From positions 19,396,637 to 19,460,636 of the forward strand of contig CM054114.1 of assembly GCA_028673005.1 (NCBI GenBank): a stretch of DNA of 64,000 nucleotides, written 5' to 3'. The notes beneath the pieces are model-generated. The model saw only the letters and a list, made by a program, of their open reading frames with translations. It had not been told where the DNA came from and searched no databases. Positions 44,469 through 54,462 of this stretch are shown one piece after another. This DNA is from Tanypteryx hageni. Taxonomy: Eukaryota; Arthropoda; Insecta; Odonata; Petaluridae. Position 1 is the first letter of the stretch, and each line of letters opens with the position of its first letter. The position numbers and the translations under genes were made by a program.

Positions 44469-45739
44469 CCCTCTTTCTCTCCTTTCATTTCCTTTCGCTG
44501 TCACTCTGACCTTATCTCTATCCCACTCTTTCCCCCATTCTCTGTCTCTCTCACTCACTTTCTCTCGTTCTTCCCTTCCTTTTCACCTTGAACGTTGGAG
44601 TTTAGGGGAGGATTGAAAGAGGGTTACAGAAAGGAGAGGAAGATTGGAAAGCATGCGATTCCGCGGTATCAAATATTTATGCAGTTTCCGGGTTCATCGT
44701 GTGCAGAAAGGGAGAAAGATTGGTGTTTTCGTAGGAGGGCGATTTTTAACGGCAGTCTGTAATTCGTTTGCATCTGCGTTGCGAGCTTTGTCTATTGACT
44801 CCTGCGGGCAAAGACATGAAATGAAAAAGGTTCACGATCTTTATAAATTCTCTTTGAAAAGATTAGATTGGCGAAATAAAACGAATTATTGGTATCGAAT
44901 AAGTCGCTTAAACAGATGCATTTGGTGTCTATTTTACATGTCAAGTAAAGGCCAAACAGTATGAAAACGTCAAGAAGCAGTTCTTTGTAATCTTGAATTA
45001 AATAGCATTTTAAGCCAATTCTGTTGTTAGGTAATAAGTCTTTCGATAGCACATCTAATCCTATCAAAAAAATAGTTAAAGATTTAATAATTTAAATCAA
45101 GGTATGGTGGAAATATATAATTTAATTGTAGGTACACACCAAAAATGGCTTTCGTTACTTACTTACTTACTTATTTACTGTAGTATATGAGTATAGAAAA
45201 TATGATTTTAGCCGAATTATTTTTTTTTCGAGGAAATGCAAATTTTTGATACCGCATTCCTTTTAAAATATATAAATTTTGGGAAATTTATTTAGAGAAA
45301 TTGAATGTTCCCTGATAGTTCCATACGTTTTCCATTCACTACTTTTGACAACTTTTTCGAAGAGAGTGCTCATTATCTGTAACTTTATCTTATAAATTCT
45401 AGTATTTTTTTAACAATGAAGTCAATCATACAATTTAGTCTTATTCGTTTGTAAATAGTGCGCGATGAAAGTTAGATTGTATTGAGGAAAATAGTTGGTA
45501 AACTCTCGTGTTTTTTCACATCTTGATTCCCATAAGCAAAACGTTGAAACAAGTCTATTCTATTTTTGTTTATAATATAGTCTTTCAAGTAAAGCATTTG
45601 AAATTTACCATGAAGTTTGTCGTAATTATGTTCTGTCTGTATCGATGCAAGACTTTTTACCATATAAAATATATCGGTAGCTTTCTTCAGCCCTCAGAGG
45701 TATTGTTCAAAATTGAGTTATCGAGCTTATCTTGTAGTT
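44469..45739. other. No gene; one microsatellite
   Basis: CT-rich to 44580, then mixed and AT-rich. The 106-codon frame 44644-44964 has no motif. (ttac)n occupies 45155-45178. Confidence 0.4.
45155..45178. repeat. (ttac)n microsatellite
   Basis: Six tandem units of ttac with one substitution. Confidence 0.85.
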
Positions 45740-45945
45740 AAAATCAATTTTAAAGAATCTATGTCTCTGCAATACCCATAAAAATGTTTTGAAGATGCTC
45801 ATTTCCGCCACAGAGAAGTTTTCATCAGTGGTGACTCATTGTTAGTAGATTTGAAAATTTTCTATAAAATATTTAGTCTGCTATCGATAAATTGTTTCCG
45901 GCCATGACTACTTTTGTAGCCGATATAAGCATCTGGTTTCATCGG
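45740..45945 (-). repeat. Dispersed repeat, relative of 48230-48440
   Basis: On the minus strand both copies share a similar translated pattern (SP-MKT ... FYGY-RDI ... SLK) at matching spacing, and a gtagccga hairpin region (ctac-tttt-gtag at 45908-45919). This copy contains a stop, so any protein is dead. Protein-level conservation hints at a coding ancestor that I do not recognise. Confidence 0.5.
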
Positions 45946-46740
45946 CCTCTTCAAAGTTATCGGAGAAAGTTTGGACGGCTCGAGTTTTCATGCTAATGTA
46001 TTCATTTTTTAAAATCCAGAATTCTAGGTAATCTGTGAACCACAAAATGCATTTCGTGTTGGTTTTCAATCTCTTTTTTTATCCGCTTACGACCTTACGC
46101 ACGCGCATATGCATCTCGATCTCTTTCATGCTTTCACCTCTTCTTTCTCCGCCCCCGCCGCTCCCATTAATCTGCTCCCCGCGTACAAACGCTCCCCTTT
46201 CAATGTTCCCTTTGTCGGCGGAGCAATCAGTTTTTCATCCGAGTCCTCCCCGTCTCTTGTTTGCTCCTCTTGTTATAGTTGGTGCTCCCTTCTCTCTTCC
46301 ACCCCTTTCTCTCTTTTTCTCTCTCTCCCTCTCACCCTCTCCCTCTCACCCTCCTCGCCCTTTACCGGTCCCTTCCAAACGGACGTAATTGGGAAAAGCG
46401 AAATGACAATAATAAAAAAGAAACGGCGAAACCCATCGCTTCGAAGAGAGAAAGACTCGAATAATAATTGCGTTTCAATTGTGTGGAGAGTAAGCTTTGT
46501 GTGTGCTACTTCGAGTTTTTTTTTGTGTGTTTCGTTCAATTTTTTAGGGCCATTAATTATCCCAGTGTCGTTTGTGTCTGTCGATTCGATTCTGAAAATG
46601 ACCCAGACATTTTTTTATAATGTTGGGTTCATGCTGTTCCAATTACTGAGTGAAAATGGAAAGAATTATCTTTTTCGTGGTGAAAGGTTTTGGAAATTTG
46701 TTTAATAAAATGTCTTGGAATTTCTAATGTTTTGTCACTA
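45946..46740. other. No gene; CT-rich 46140-46375
   Basis: Pyrimidine-rich stretch with overlapping compositional frames (46035-46388 and 46109-46705). Confidence 0.45.
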
Positions 46741-47185
46741 ATCGAGTTATCTCCTGCTTTAACGGATGCCTCGGGACTGACCCTATTCTGGTTAATCGAA
46801 TATTCCGGCTACTTCACAAGTTACATAGCACACGCAAATGAAAAATTAGTAAATAAAGTAAGGTAAACAATTAAGAAAAGTAAGTTACGAGTTAGGTAAC
46901 TCAAGCAATATCATATGTAATGCAGCATAAAAAGTTAGTTCAAAAAAAGTAGTTGTAATTGGTCCAGCTTATCAAATTTTGGCAAGCGGATGTTCCGACT
47001 GATACCATAGTACATACAAATGAATAATAATGGAATGCTAAGAAAGTAAGAAAAACAATTAAGAAAAGTAAGTTAATTAAGCGACTCAAGTAATACCATA
47101 TGTAACGCAGCATAAGAAACCTTCAGGTTTGAGATTTAAAAAAAATACGTTTTATGAAAAATTCTGTTAAATCGGCATTCGCTTG
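46741..47185. repeat. Tigger-like dispersed family, two tandem copies
   Basis: Two similar ~210-bp segments. Shared words in order are gcacacgcaaatgaa/gtacatacaaatgaa, aacaattaagaaaagtaagt, actcaagcaatatcatatg/actcaagtaataccatatg, and taatgcagcataa/taacgcagcataa. They match the copies at 35785 and 52060. Tandem presence may reflect local duplication. Confidence 0.65.
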
Positions 47186-47339
47186 ATCGGGAATTTACTC
47201 TCATTTAGCAGAACGTGTGCATATAGTATATTTTCACTGCCTACCTAAAACAAAGTTGCGTTATCATTCGTTTCATCAAATGGCTTAGTCTCACAGCATC
47301 TAGGCCTAATAGCATGTATTTTCCCTAGGAATAGTAGGC
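47186..47339. other. No feature recognised
   Basis: Short spacer. Confidence 0.3.
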
Positions 47340-47660
47340 TTTTCCTGAACCGCGGCGATGAACCCCAAATCGTCTTGATAAATAGACAGGACGTCAAAAA
47401 AGATTTGGAGGGTTGACAGTTATTCCCCTGGTTGAGTCTTCACGTCTGCTCCCCTTAGCTACCGAAGTAAATCTTTGCGGCGTAACCCGCGTGCGGGAGA
47501 CCGCTTTTGATGGTCAATCTGCTATCCGTCACATAATTCCCAAAGGATAGACAACTCGGAAGATCGCTCCGGGCAGTGCGACGGCACTAGCATTTCAATA
47601 CCTCCGTCTTCCTCGCGCGCAGCTCCTCCCCAGGAATGACCGTTGACCGGGGTTTATTAC
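47340..47660. other. GC-richer non-repetitive block
   Basis: Contains gcggcgtaacccgcgtgcgg and other CG-rich words absent nearby, without a long frame. A minus frame (47595-47837) crosses into the SINE and is not a gene. Possible conserved or regulatory DNA, unproven. Confidence 0.25.
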
Positions 47661-47801
47661 ACCCTCTGGGGAGATGAAAAGGAGGAGATTTTCTGTCATC
47701 CGTGACCCTTTAATATTGCCACTTTTTATTCCAAAATTACGGATGGAGACGTCGCCGAGATTATTAAGGGGAATAAAAATGAAGAAAACATACGATTTTA
47801 T

Positions 47802-48054
47802 GATGGCGGCCGAGTGGTTAGAGCGTTGGCCTTCCAAGCAGAGGTACCAGGTTCAAATCCGACGAAGGTACATGTGTGATTTGAAGAGACCTTCGGAAGG
47901 GATGTTATGCATTTGGCTCCTTTGGTGCTTTTTGTAAATAGTAGGCTAATGCCGGCACCGGGTTTACCTCTCTTGGGAGTGCGTTCGGTGTGAAATGAGT
48001 AATGGCTATAATAATCCAAGAGGTTATTAGTCAGAAATTTCATAAAAACAAACA
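47802..48054 (+). mobile_element. tRNA-derived SINE, full copy with target duplication
   Basis: Starts with a tRNA-like head, ggcggccgagtggttagagc (A box) and ggttcaaatcc (B box, 47850-47860). It then has a body with gaagagaccttcggaagg, atgccggcaccggg and gcgttcggtgtgaaatg, and an A-rich tail at 48040-48054. A perfect 15-bp target duplication, aacatacgattttat, flanks it (47787-47801 and 48055-48069), the mark of LINE-machinery retrotransposition. Length 253 bp. It is transcribed, if at all, by Pol III from the internal boxes. Confidence 0.93.
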
Positions 48055-48229
48055 AACATACGATTTTATTTATTTTTATGGATCAATGATGTATAGTTTA
48101 GAACAGGTGGTATTTTTTGTGCAAAATCCCAACCTTTTAATCTTTTCATCGTAGTCGTAGAAGGTTCTGCTTTTTAGGGATGAAACGGAAACGTTTTCTG
48201 ACTTTAAACTTCTCATGACGAACATTACC

Positions 48230-48440
48230 GATAAAATTTTAAGACTTGATTTCTGTTGGCGTATGTCTCTCCAATATCCATAAAAAGGTTTTGGAAAACA
48301 AGATGAAAATTTCGGTAGCAAAGCTGCAGTCTTCATTGGTGATTCACGAATAATAAATTCTAAAAAAGGACTTTTTGGAATCTGATATCGGCGAATCTCC
48401 ACTGATGGCTTCGTAGCCGAAATTTGCCTCTTGTTTTACA
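48230..48440 (-). repeat. Dispersed repeat with hammerhead-like motif
   Basis: The minus frame 48076-48402 (108 codons) runs through it and shares FYGYWRDI-type wording with the dead copy at 45740. On the plus strand CTGATG (48402) is followed by a perfect ggct-tcgt-agcc hairpin (48407-48418) and GAAA (48419-48422). This resembles a hammerhead core that has lost the GA of CTGATGA. Family not recognised. Confidence 0.5.
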
Positions 48441-49211
48441 GTCCTTTTTGCGGCATTTCGAGTGACGTAGTTTGTCACCTTATGACTCCAACCAAGGGTC
48501 TCCTGTTCACGCACGTACAAGTTATTTACATTCGACACTCGCTCACGAAGATCCTGTAATTTAGTCGATGCTGCAAGCGAGAGACGGCCAAATAAGCATG
48601 ACACGGAGTCTATCAGAGTCTGATTCGTGGATCCTCGTTAACAAAGATGCATTTGAGATTTTGCGACGCGGCGCTCGTTAGTGTTCCTCGTGTTTACCTT
48701 ATTATTGGCCTATATCTGCATCGAAGAGAACGCAGAGCTTCAGTATAATAAACGGTAAAAGAGAATAATTTAAACAGAGTTAATTATGAATGACAGTGAT
48801 CAACAGTACTAAAGATAAGCCTTTTATTTAAAATAACACTTATAACGCGTGCTAAGGGTCATTATACAGTCTAAAACACATTGCATTACAGGCAACAAAC
48901 TGCCATGGAAGTATTATCTATTCACATTTAAATTCTCATTACAAATATGTTTGGAAATTTATTAATTCTGGCATAATAATATGGCAGCAGATGATATTCT
49001 TACTACACTAAGTTTCCCCGAAAAATGAAACTACTGATTTTCAGCTATCATATTTGCTCTTGTAATGGATTCCCTGTTTCTGTGGTGAGCTACATAAATA
49101 ACTTTTTTTAAATGTAGCATTTTTAAATATCTTTATAATAATTTTCTTTAATATGCTCTATTTCTCTGCGTTGTAGTTTATTATTACATAAGATGTTATA
49201 TACTCATAGAA
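48441..49211. other. No gene seen
   Basis: Mixed then AT-rich. Minus frame 48344-48604 without motif. Confidence 0.4.
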
Positions 49212-49237
49212 ACGGCTCACTTTTTGGGATAACCCTG

Positions 49238-49241
<4 letters not shown>
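49212..49241. mobile_element. Tc1/mariner-like terminus, single end
   Basis: On the minus strand tatacagggttatcccaaaa leads into agtgagcc, a wording common at ends of mariner-type elements next to a TA. No matching second end was found, so this is a solo terminus or a remnant expanded into the adjoining TA repeat. Confidence 0.4.

Positions 49242-49244
<3 letters not shown>

Positions 49245-49284
<40 letters not shown>
49245..49284. repeat. (TA)n microsatellite
   Basis: About 20 uninterrupted TA units directly beside the mariner-like terminus. Confidence 0.95.
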
Positions 49285-49287
<3 letters not shown>

Positions 49288-49377
49288 CAGATGCATATCC
49301 CATTATAGTTTCGAGAAAATTTCATCTTAGTGAAACTTTCGTAAATGATTTTCTAATGACTCGCACCCTGGAAGTTT

Positions 49378-49453
49378 TTCCATTAATTTAAGCGAAACAA
49401 CTTGACCAACCTACGCATCACGTATTAAGTGGAAAATAAGAAACCCGTATCTC
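49378..49453 (+). repeat. Direct repeat copy 1 (76 bp)
   Basis: Matches 49911-50000: ttccattaatttaagcgaaa, ttgaccaacctacgcatcac, gtattaagt, ggaaaataagaaacccgtat. It lacks 14 bases present in copy 2. The missing stretch ends in aagt, the same word that precedes it, so it fits a small deletion between short repeats. Confidence 0.9.
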
Positions 49454-49910
49454 GAAAAGGTTTGCACACCTAGACCTCCCATCTCTCAACGTGGACCGAC
49501 ATTCGATATTTTACGCGTGGCCAATCATGTGAAAAAGATCGATGGCGACCTACTAGTACTGGAAGGTCGTCAATTCTAATCCAGAACAGATTCCTAGGTG
49601 GGATAAATCCGCTCGTCCTCCTCTTCACCCTCATTACTAACGTCAAGTTGGCAGTGATGTTAATGCAAGTAAGGGAAGACGCGGGGAGGAGGAAAGCTAA
49701 GCGATCGGATCGGCCAGTTGCGGCAGTCTCCAGAAGCCTTCCAAATGCGACCCTGATATTCTCTTATCCCCCAGGCGCCGTTCCATTTTCTCTCCCCCCC
49801 CCCATCTTCTTGCACCCCTCTACCCTTTCGCGACCTCCCCCCACCCTTTTTACGACTTTCCTCTCCTCCTCCCATCTTTTCAATCTAAGAACGAGGAAGT
49901 CCTTTTCATA
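49454..49910. other. GC-richer segment between direct repeats
   Basis: About 457 bases of distinctly GC-richer DNA with a C run at 49795-49803. It is enclosed by nearly identical direct repeats. Frames on both strands (49648-49938 and 49660-49875) have no motif. It looks like an insertion or the unique half of a local duplication. Confidence 0.4.
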
Positions 49911-50000
49911 TTCCATTAATTTAAGCGAAACAATTTGACCAACCTACGCATCACGTATTAAGTTTCTCGTCAAAAGTGGAAAATAAGAAACCCGTATCTC
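49911..50000 (+). repeat. Direct repeat copy 2 (90 bp)
   Basis: Second copy of 49378-49453 with only the 14-base length difference (ttctcgtcaaaagt present here) and one substitution noted (cttgacc/tttgacc). Confidence 0.9.
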
Positions 50001-51189
50001 TCATATAGGTCGAACTGAGAAACTGAACTGTGTTTTTTTCTGCTAGCGAGAGGACACAGTTTCATACTCCTAAATGTTCCTCGATCTATTTCTCGGGTAG
50101 TAAAGGAAAAGGGGGTTAAGCTCTCTTTACAACGGTCGGAAAGATGTTTGTTGGACGGCGATGCATTTGTTTCAATCCGAGGCGATGGATTCTTGTCACA
50201 GATGTGGCGGGGTATGTGTGTGTGTTTCTTTCTTCTTTTGTTGACCTCTCGGATTTGGGATTCTAGCCTTTTCGTGTTTGAATGAAGCAGAAATAAGCTG
50301 ACGTTTTACGTCGTTCGCACTCGTCGTGGCAGGGGTTTAGCGCGAAATCCGTCTTGATGCGGGAGACTCGTAGTTGCATGTTAAGAAAACGCTGAATTGA
50401 ACGTTTTTGGCGGTTTTGAAGATGATATTAAGAGTTGATGCATAGGCGTCATTCGGGTATGGTGACGCGGTTTTTTCTCAAGCTCTATATATGGTAGAAT
50501 TTTTGAAACGGTATCTAGGCTTAGGATAAACATGAAACAATGAAGCGCTTAAGATGCCTTAATATCCGGAATTTGCTATTCAAATTTAATATTTAAAATC
50601 TACATAACGATTTAGGTTTTAAGTGTTTTTCGTATATTTTATTCTCTACTAATAATTTCAGTAGCATCCATGATATTTCACAATTTCAGTAATCAAAAAG
50701 GTGGTGTTCCCGGATATAACCCGCTAACATTGCATTAAAAACAAAGAAAGAGGGATGCTTGATGTCGTAAATGAGTAGCACGAAGCTCACATGTTCGTCT
50801 AAACTCTCTAGACTCTCGTCTTAATTTTATTGTAAATAATACGCGTTTTTATTTTAGTATAGATGAAAATATATGTATTGGGCGTATTTCTTTAGCTCAT
50901 ATCATTCTGGAATGCGTTATTCCTGATTATAAAAAAGTGTTTCATTTTTCATTTCAAATAACCGTACAAATTTGAATTATTGAATGTCATATTGTGGCAT
51001 ATGAAAATGGAAGAACTTTTATCGTCTCATCAAGTAAATATGCACTTGCGTAACTACCTATATGCCGAAGCGTAGTGCCGCCAACTTTAAATCGCAGTGT
51101 TGGTGATCTAGGTCAATTCGTTCCATCTGAAACAATATAATTTCTATTTATTGTGTTTTATTTTTTGTCACTTTGACGTATGATAAGAC
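50001..51189. other. No gene seen
   Basis: Mixed to AT-rich DNA with no recognised repeats. Confidence 0.4.
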
Positions 51190-51560
51190 CTGTACTATAC
51201 TGGAACGAAGCTTTTTTGCCGTACCGTAGGAGTAAATGGGATCCGACGTCGAGGTTTGATGTGATGTCCTTCGTTTAATTCACAGTCTCTTAATACGGAA
51301 TCCTAGAACCGCGGTGACGCTTCCGTTCATGCGCTCGTTTGCTTGGGCGACTTCTCACAGGAATGATCCAACAGTTTCGAACTCCATTGAATCCCATTCC
51401 GCCATCACCCATCGTCCTCGCAAATTGCGGCTAATTAAACTAGCTGCAGTCGTCTCGGAGTCCAATAGCGGCAGACAGCGTTCCACTTTCCAGATTCAAG
51501 GAGTCGAAGCAGAATAAACGCGTAATTAGGCCAGCTCTTGGGAGTTCCCATCGTGAAGAG
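51190..51560. other. Non-repetitive block, possible conserved DNA
   Basis: GC-richer DNA with a gcggctaattaaactagctgcag stretch including a TAATTAAA homeodomain-type core near 51431. A 67-codon frame (51314-51517) lacks similarity. The regulatory suggestion is inference. Confidence 0.25.
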
Positions 51561-51725
51561 CGCTTCAATCGAAAACATTAGTTTCAATACCGATGGCTAC
51601 ATTTTCATTGAATGTTGAATTTTAAATGTCCTAACATAAATTGGTACGAGTCATGTTCTTAAATTGGTAAATAATGCACAAAACTCGTTGAAATATGCTC
51701 GTCTTTCTAGTTCCATGGTTTAGAT

Positions 51726-51850
51726 CAGCGGTTGCCAACCTTTTTCACTTCGCGAACCCCTTGAGTTAACCCATTTCTCGTCGCGAACCCCTTGGATTAG
51801 CCTTTTCTCTTCGCGAACACCTCGAGTTGCAACAGTTTTGGCGGCGAATG
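51726..51850 (+). mobile_element. hAT-like terminus with 31-bp subrepeats
   Basis: cagcggttgccaacctttttc fits the hAT terminal pattern. Immediately inside, cgcgaaccccttg-type units start at 51751, 51782 and 51812 (31- and 30-base periods). No second terminus or target duplication was located, so the element is truncated or very diverged. Confidence 0.5.
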
Positions 51851-52059
51851 TCTTACAATGAAGAGTAAATTTGGCAAAAACAAATCTTTTTGAACGCGTT
51901 TAATTCATGAAAACTAAAATGTTTATGTAGCACAAAGTATGTAAAAGTTCACAATAAAATCAGAATCTCTGATATTGTCATCAGTTTCTAGTTAGTACCC
52001 TGTAAAATTCAAGTATAATTTATATATATATATATATTTATATATTAATAGATCGATAT
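51851..52059. other. AT-rich with (TA)n
   Basis: A tatatatatatata run at about 52021-52038. No gene. Confidence 0.5.
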
Positions 52060-52345
52060 ACACATTTACATTTAACGTATCACATACAAGTGAATGTTAA
52101 GATGGTAAAGAAAAAACTTTTGGAAAGGGAAGTTAACGGTAAAGTAAATCAAGTAATACTGCACTACACATTAACGACTTCATTAGGTATGGAAGAAGTA
52201 TATACCGATAACAGTGGTCTAAAAAACTATCAAATTAATTTTTAGCGGTTGTAATCGAGGTTAATAAAAATTCGGTTAATCGGAGATGCGCTCAATCGAA
52301 ATTCCGGTTGTGTGAAATCCGGTTATTCGTGAAATTTCCGTGATT
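52060..52345. mobile_element. Tigger-like dispersed family, copy
   Basis: Shares acatacaagtgaatg, gtaaatcaagtaatactgca and terminal cggttaatcggag and attcgg words with 35785 and 46741. Ends with several atccggttattcg-type words. No coding content. Confidence 0.5.
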
Positions 52346-52519
52346 TTATCGCCTATCTTATACGTTATTACGAGATCACATACGCTTTGACGATAATAAA
52401 ATAAAGGCGGACATTTCGTTCGTGCTGCTCAGCACGCGCCTCTCTATATTAAAACCTCGTGTCCTGATCCGAACATTTATTTCCATTCCCATCGCCGTCC
52501 TGACAAAGGAAACGTATTC

Positions 52520-52591
<72 letters not shown>
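52520..52591. repeat. Compound (TG)n(TA)n microsatellite
   Basis: (TG)11 at 52520-52542 passes directly into (TA)24. Frames over it encode Val-Cys and Ile-Tyr runs and are spurious. Confidence 0.95.
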
Positions 52592-52593
<2 letters not shown>

Positions 52594-52792
52594 ATGTCAA
52601 CAAGGTGTTGGGATCTCTCTGTAGCTGAAGAAGGCGTAGTTCCGAAAGCTTTACGTTTGTGATGTTTCTGTGTTTTTGTGTTATTTTACGTGTGTCGCTT
52701 CGACATCCCCGGGGCCTCGCCAACATGAAGTCGTCTGATTGGTGAGTGCTCACTGGGTTTCCTCATCCCAACACCTTGTTGACATCCATATA
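52587..52792. mobile_element. 206-bp element with 28-bp perfect inverted ends
   Basis: tatatggatgtcaacaaggt, running on to ggat at 52614, is repeated exactly in inverse at 52765-52792. The interior has CTGAAGA (52625-52631) and CCGAAA (52642-52647), spaced as in hammerhead cores, and a ccccggggcc word. It lies between two TA microsatellites. Penelope-like retroelements are known to carry hammerhead motifs in their terminal repeats, so this may be such a terminal fragment. A small DNA element is the alternative. Confidence 0.6.
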
Positions 52793-52822
52793 TTCATTTT
52801 ACCTTTCCTTTTCCGTAAGTTG

Positions 52823-52823
<1 letters not shown>

Positions 52824-52856
<33 letters not shown>
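52824..52856. repeat. (TA)n microsatellite
   Basis: About 16 TA units immediately upstream of satellite unit A. Confidence 0.95.
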
Positions 52857-52858
<2 letters not shown>

Positions 52859-52860
52859 TT

Positions 52861-53644
52861 ATATATCGACGACTCTTACAGAGGAGGATATAACATACTA
52901 GTAGTTGGTGCTTGCATACTGCAAGCATTTCATCTCACATTAAAAGAACATTCATTTCTCAGACAGAAATTTCAACATTACAAATAGTCTTTTAATTCTA
53001 AAGATTTCATTTCTGCAGCGATTTTCGTTTTTCCCACATGTAAGAATAATAGTTTTAAAAAATCCCCAAATGTTGCAATTTAAAAAATTTTACACTTTCT
53101 CCATTATGGGGTACTAATGCTACACATTTTAGCCAAATTTTTAAGTTGTAGCACTTCTAGAAGTAAAATAATATTTTTCTAATTGTTTAAATTTAAATAA
53201 TTTTTAACGGCCGCCGCAATTCATATATGGAAAAATTGAAATGTTTATATTTGTGCAAATTTACTACTTTGTAAATAATTTGAAAATTTCAGCTTCCTCG
53301 CTCATACCGTAGTACCTACACAGTTATCTATTTGTTTAAACTTTAAGAATTTTTAACTGCCAAACAAATTAAAATATCAAAATTTGTATAATCCCTATTT
53401 CGTTTTTTAAGGAATTCTACTTACAAAAAAATTTCAACTCCGTGTCACATTCGAAAATACATAAACCTTGAAATTTTGTTTAAACAATTGCGAATTTTTA
53501 GCGGCCGCATTGTTGCACTTTTTCAAGATTTTCGTTTTTTCTAGTCCGTTTTGCACAAAATCCTACCTAAGAAAAAAATTTCGAATCTCCAGCTTATCTG
53601 GAAGTGCCTAAACATTAGTATCCTCCTGTTATATGTTATCTATT
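52861..53644 (+). repeat. Satellite unit A (784 bp)
   Basis: Runs from atatatcgacgactcttaca to the tagtatcctcctgttatatg/ttatctatt end. Inside, ~146-base submonomers can be followed by (t)tgtttaaa..taa.aattttta at 53184, 53332 and 53478, each leading to a caaaatt..., ttcagct/ttcaact block and a gtacctaca/acctaaac-type ending. Thus the 784-bp unit is itself a higher-order repeat. No protein coding. Confidence 0.9.
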
Positions 53645-54429
53645 ATATATCGGCGACACTTACAGAGGAGGAGGATATAACATACTAGTAGTTGTTGCTT
53701 GCATACTGCAAGCATTTCATATCACCTTGAAAAAACATTCATTTTTCGGACAGACATTTCATCATTACAAATATTCTTTCAATTCTAAAGATTTCACCTC
53801 CGCAGCGATTTCCGTTTTTCCCACATGTAAAAAAAATAGTTTAAACAATCCCCAAATATTGCATATTAAAAAAGTTTACACTTTCATCATTATACAGTAC
53901 TAATGCTACACATTTTAGCCAAATTTTAAAGTTGTAGCACTTCTATAAGTAAAATAATATTTTTCTAATTGTTTAAATTTAAATAATTTTTAACGGCCGC
54001 CAAAATTTATATATGGTAAAATTGAAATGTAAATTTGTGCAGATTCATTACTCTGTAAATAATTTGAAAATTTCAGCTTCCTAGATCATCCCGTAGTACC
54101 TAAACAGTTATCTATTTGTTTAAAATTTAAGAATTTTTTACTGCCAAACAAATTAAAATATCAAAATTTGTATAATCCCTAATTCGTTTTTTAAGGAATT
54201 CTAATTATAAAAAAAGTTTCAGCTCCGTAGAACATTCGGAAATGCCTAAACCCTGAAAATTTGTTTAAACAATTGCGAATTTTTAGCGTCCGCATTGTTG
54301 CACTTTTTCTAGATTTTCGTTTTTTCTAATCGGTTTTGTACAAAATTCTACCTAAGAAATAAATTTTGAATCTCCAGCACATCTGGAAGTGCCTAAACAT
54401 TAGTATCCTCCTGTTATATGTTATCTATT
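53645..54429 (+). repeat. Satellite unit B (785 bp)
   Basis: Direct tandem copy of unit A, same order of all submonomers, with scattered substitutions and small indels. It begins atatatcggcgacacttaca. Confidence 0.92.
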
Positions 54430-54462
54430 ATATATCGACGACTCTTACAGAGGAGGAGGAGA
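54430..54462 (+). repeat. Start of a third satellite unit, interrupted
   Basis: atatatcgacgactcttaca continues to gaggaggagga and then stops at the inversion breakpoint. This shows that at least a third tandem unit once followed. Confidence 0.85.

Noticed and set aside
47804..47870. Functional tRNA gene
   Set aside because: A and B boxes are present, but the segment is the head of a 253-bp SINE with a target duplication, and no complete cloverleaf forms.
49660..49938. Frames on both strands in a GC-richer segment
   Set aside because: Compositional, both strands open, C/G runs inside, no similarity.
52376..52753. 125-codon minus frame with Ile-Tyr and Thr-His runs
   Set aside because: Crosses a (TG)n(TA)n microsatellite and a transposon terminus.
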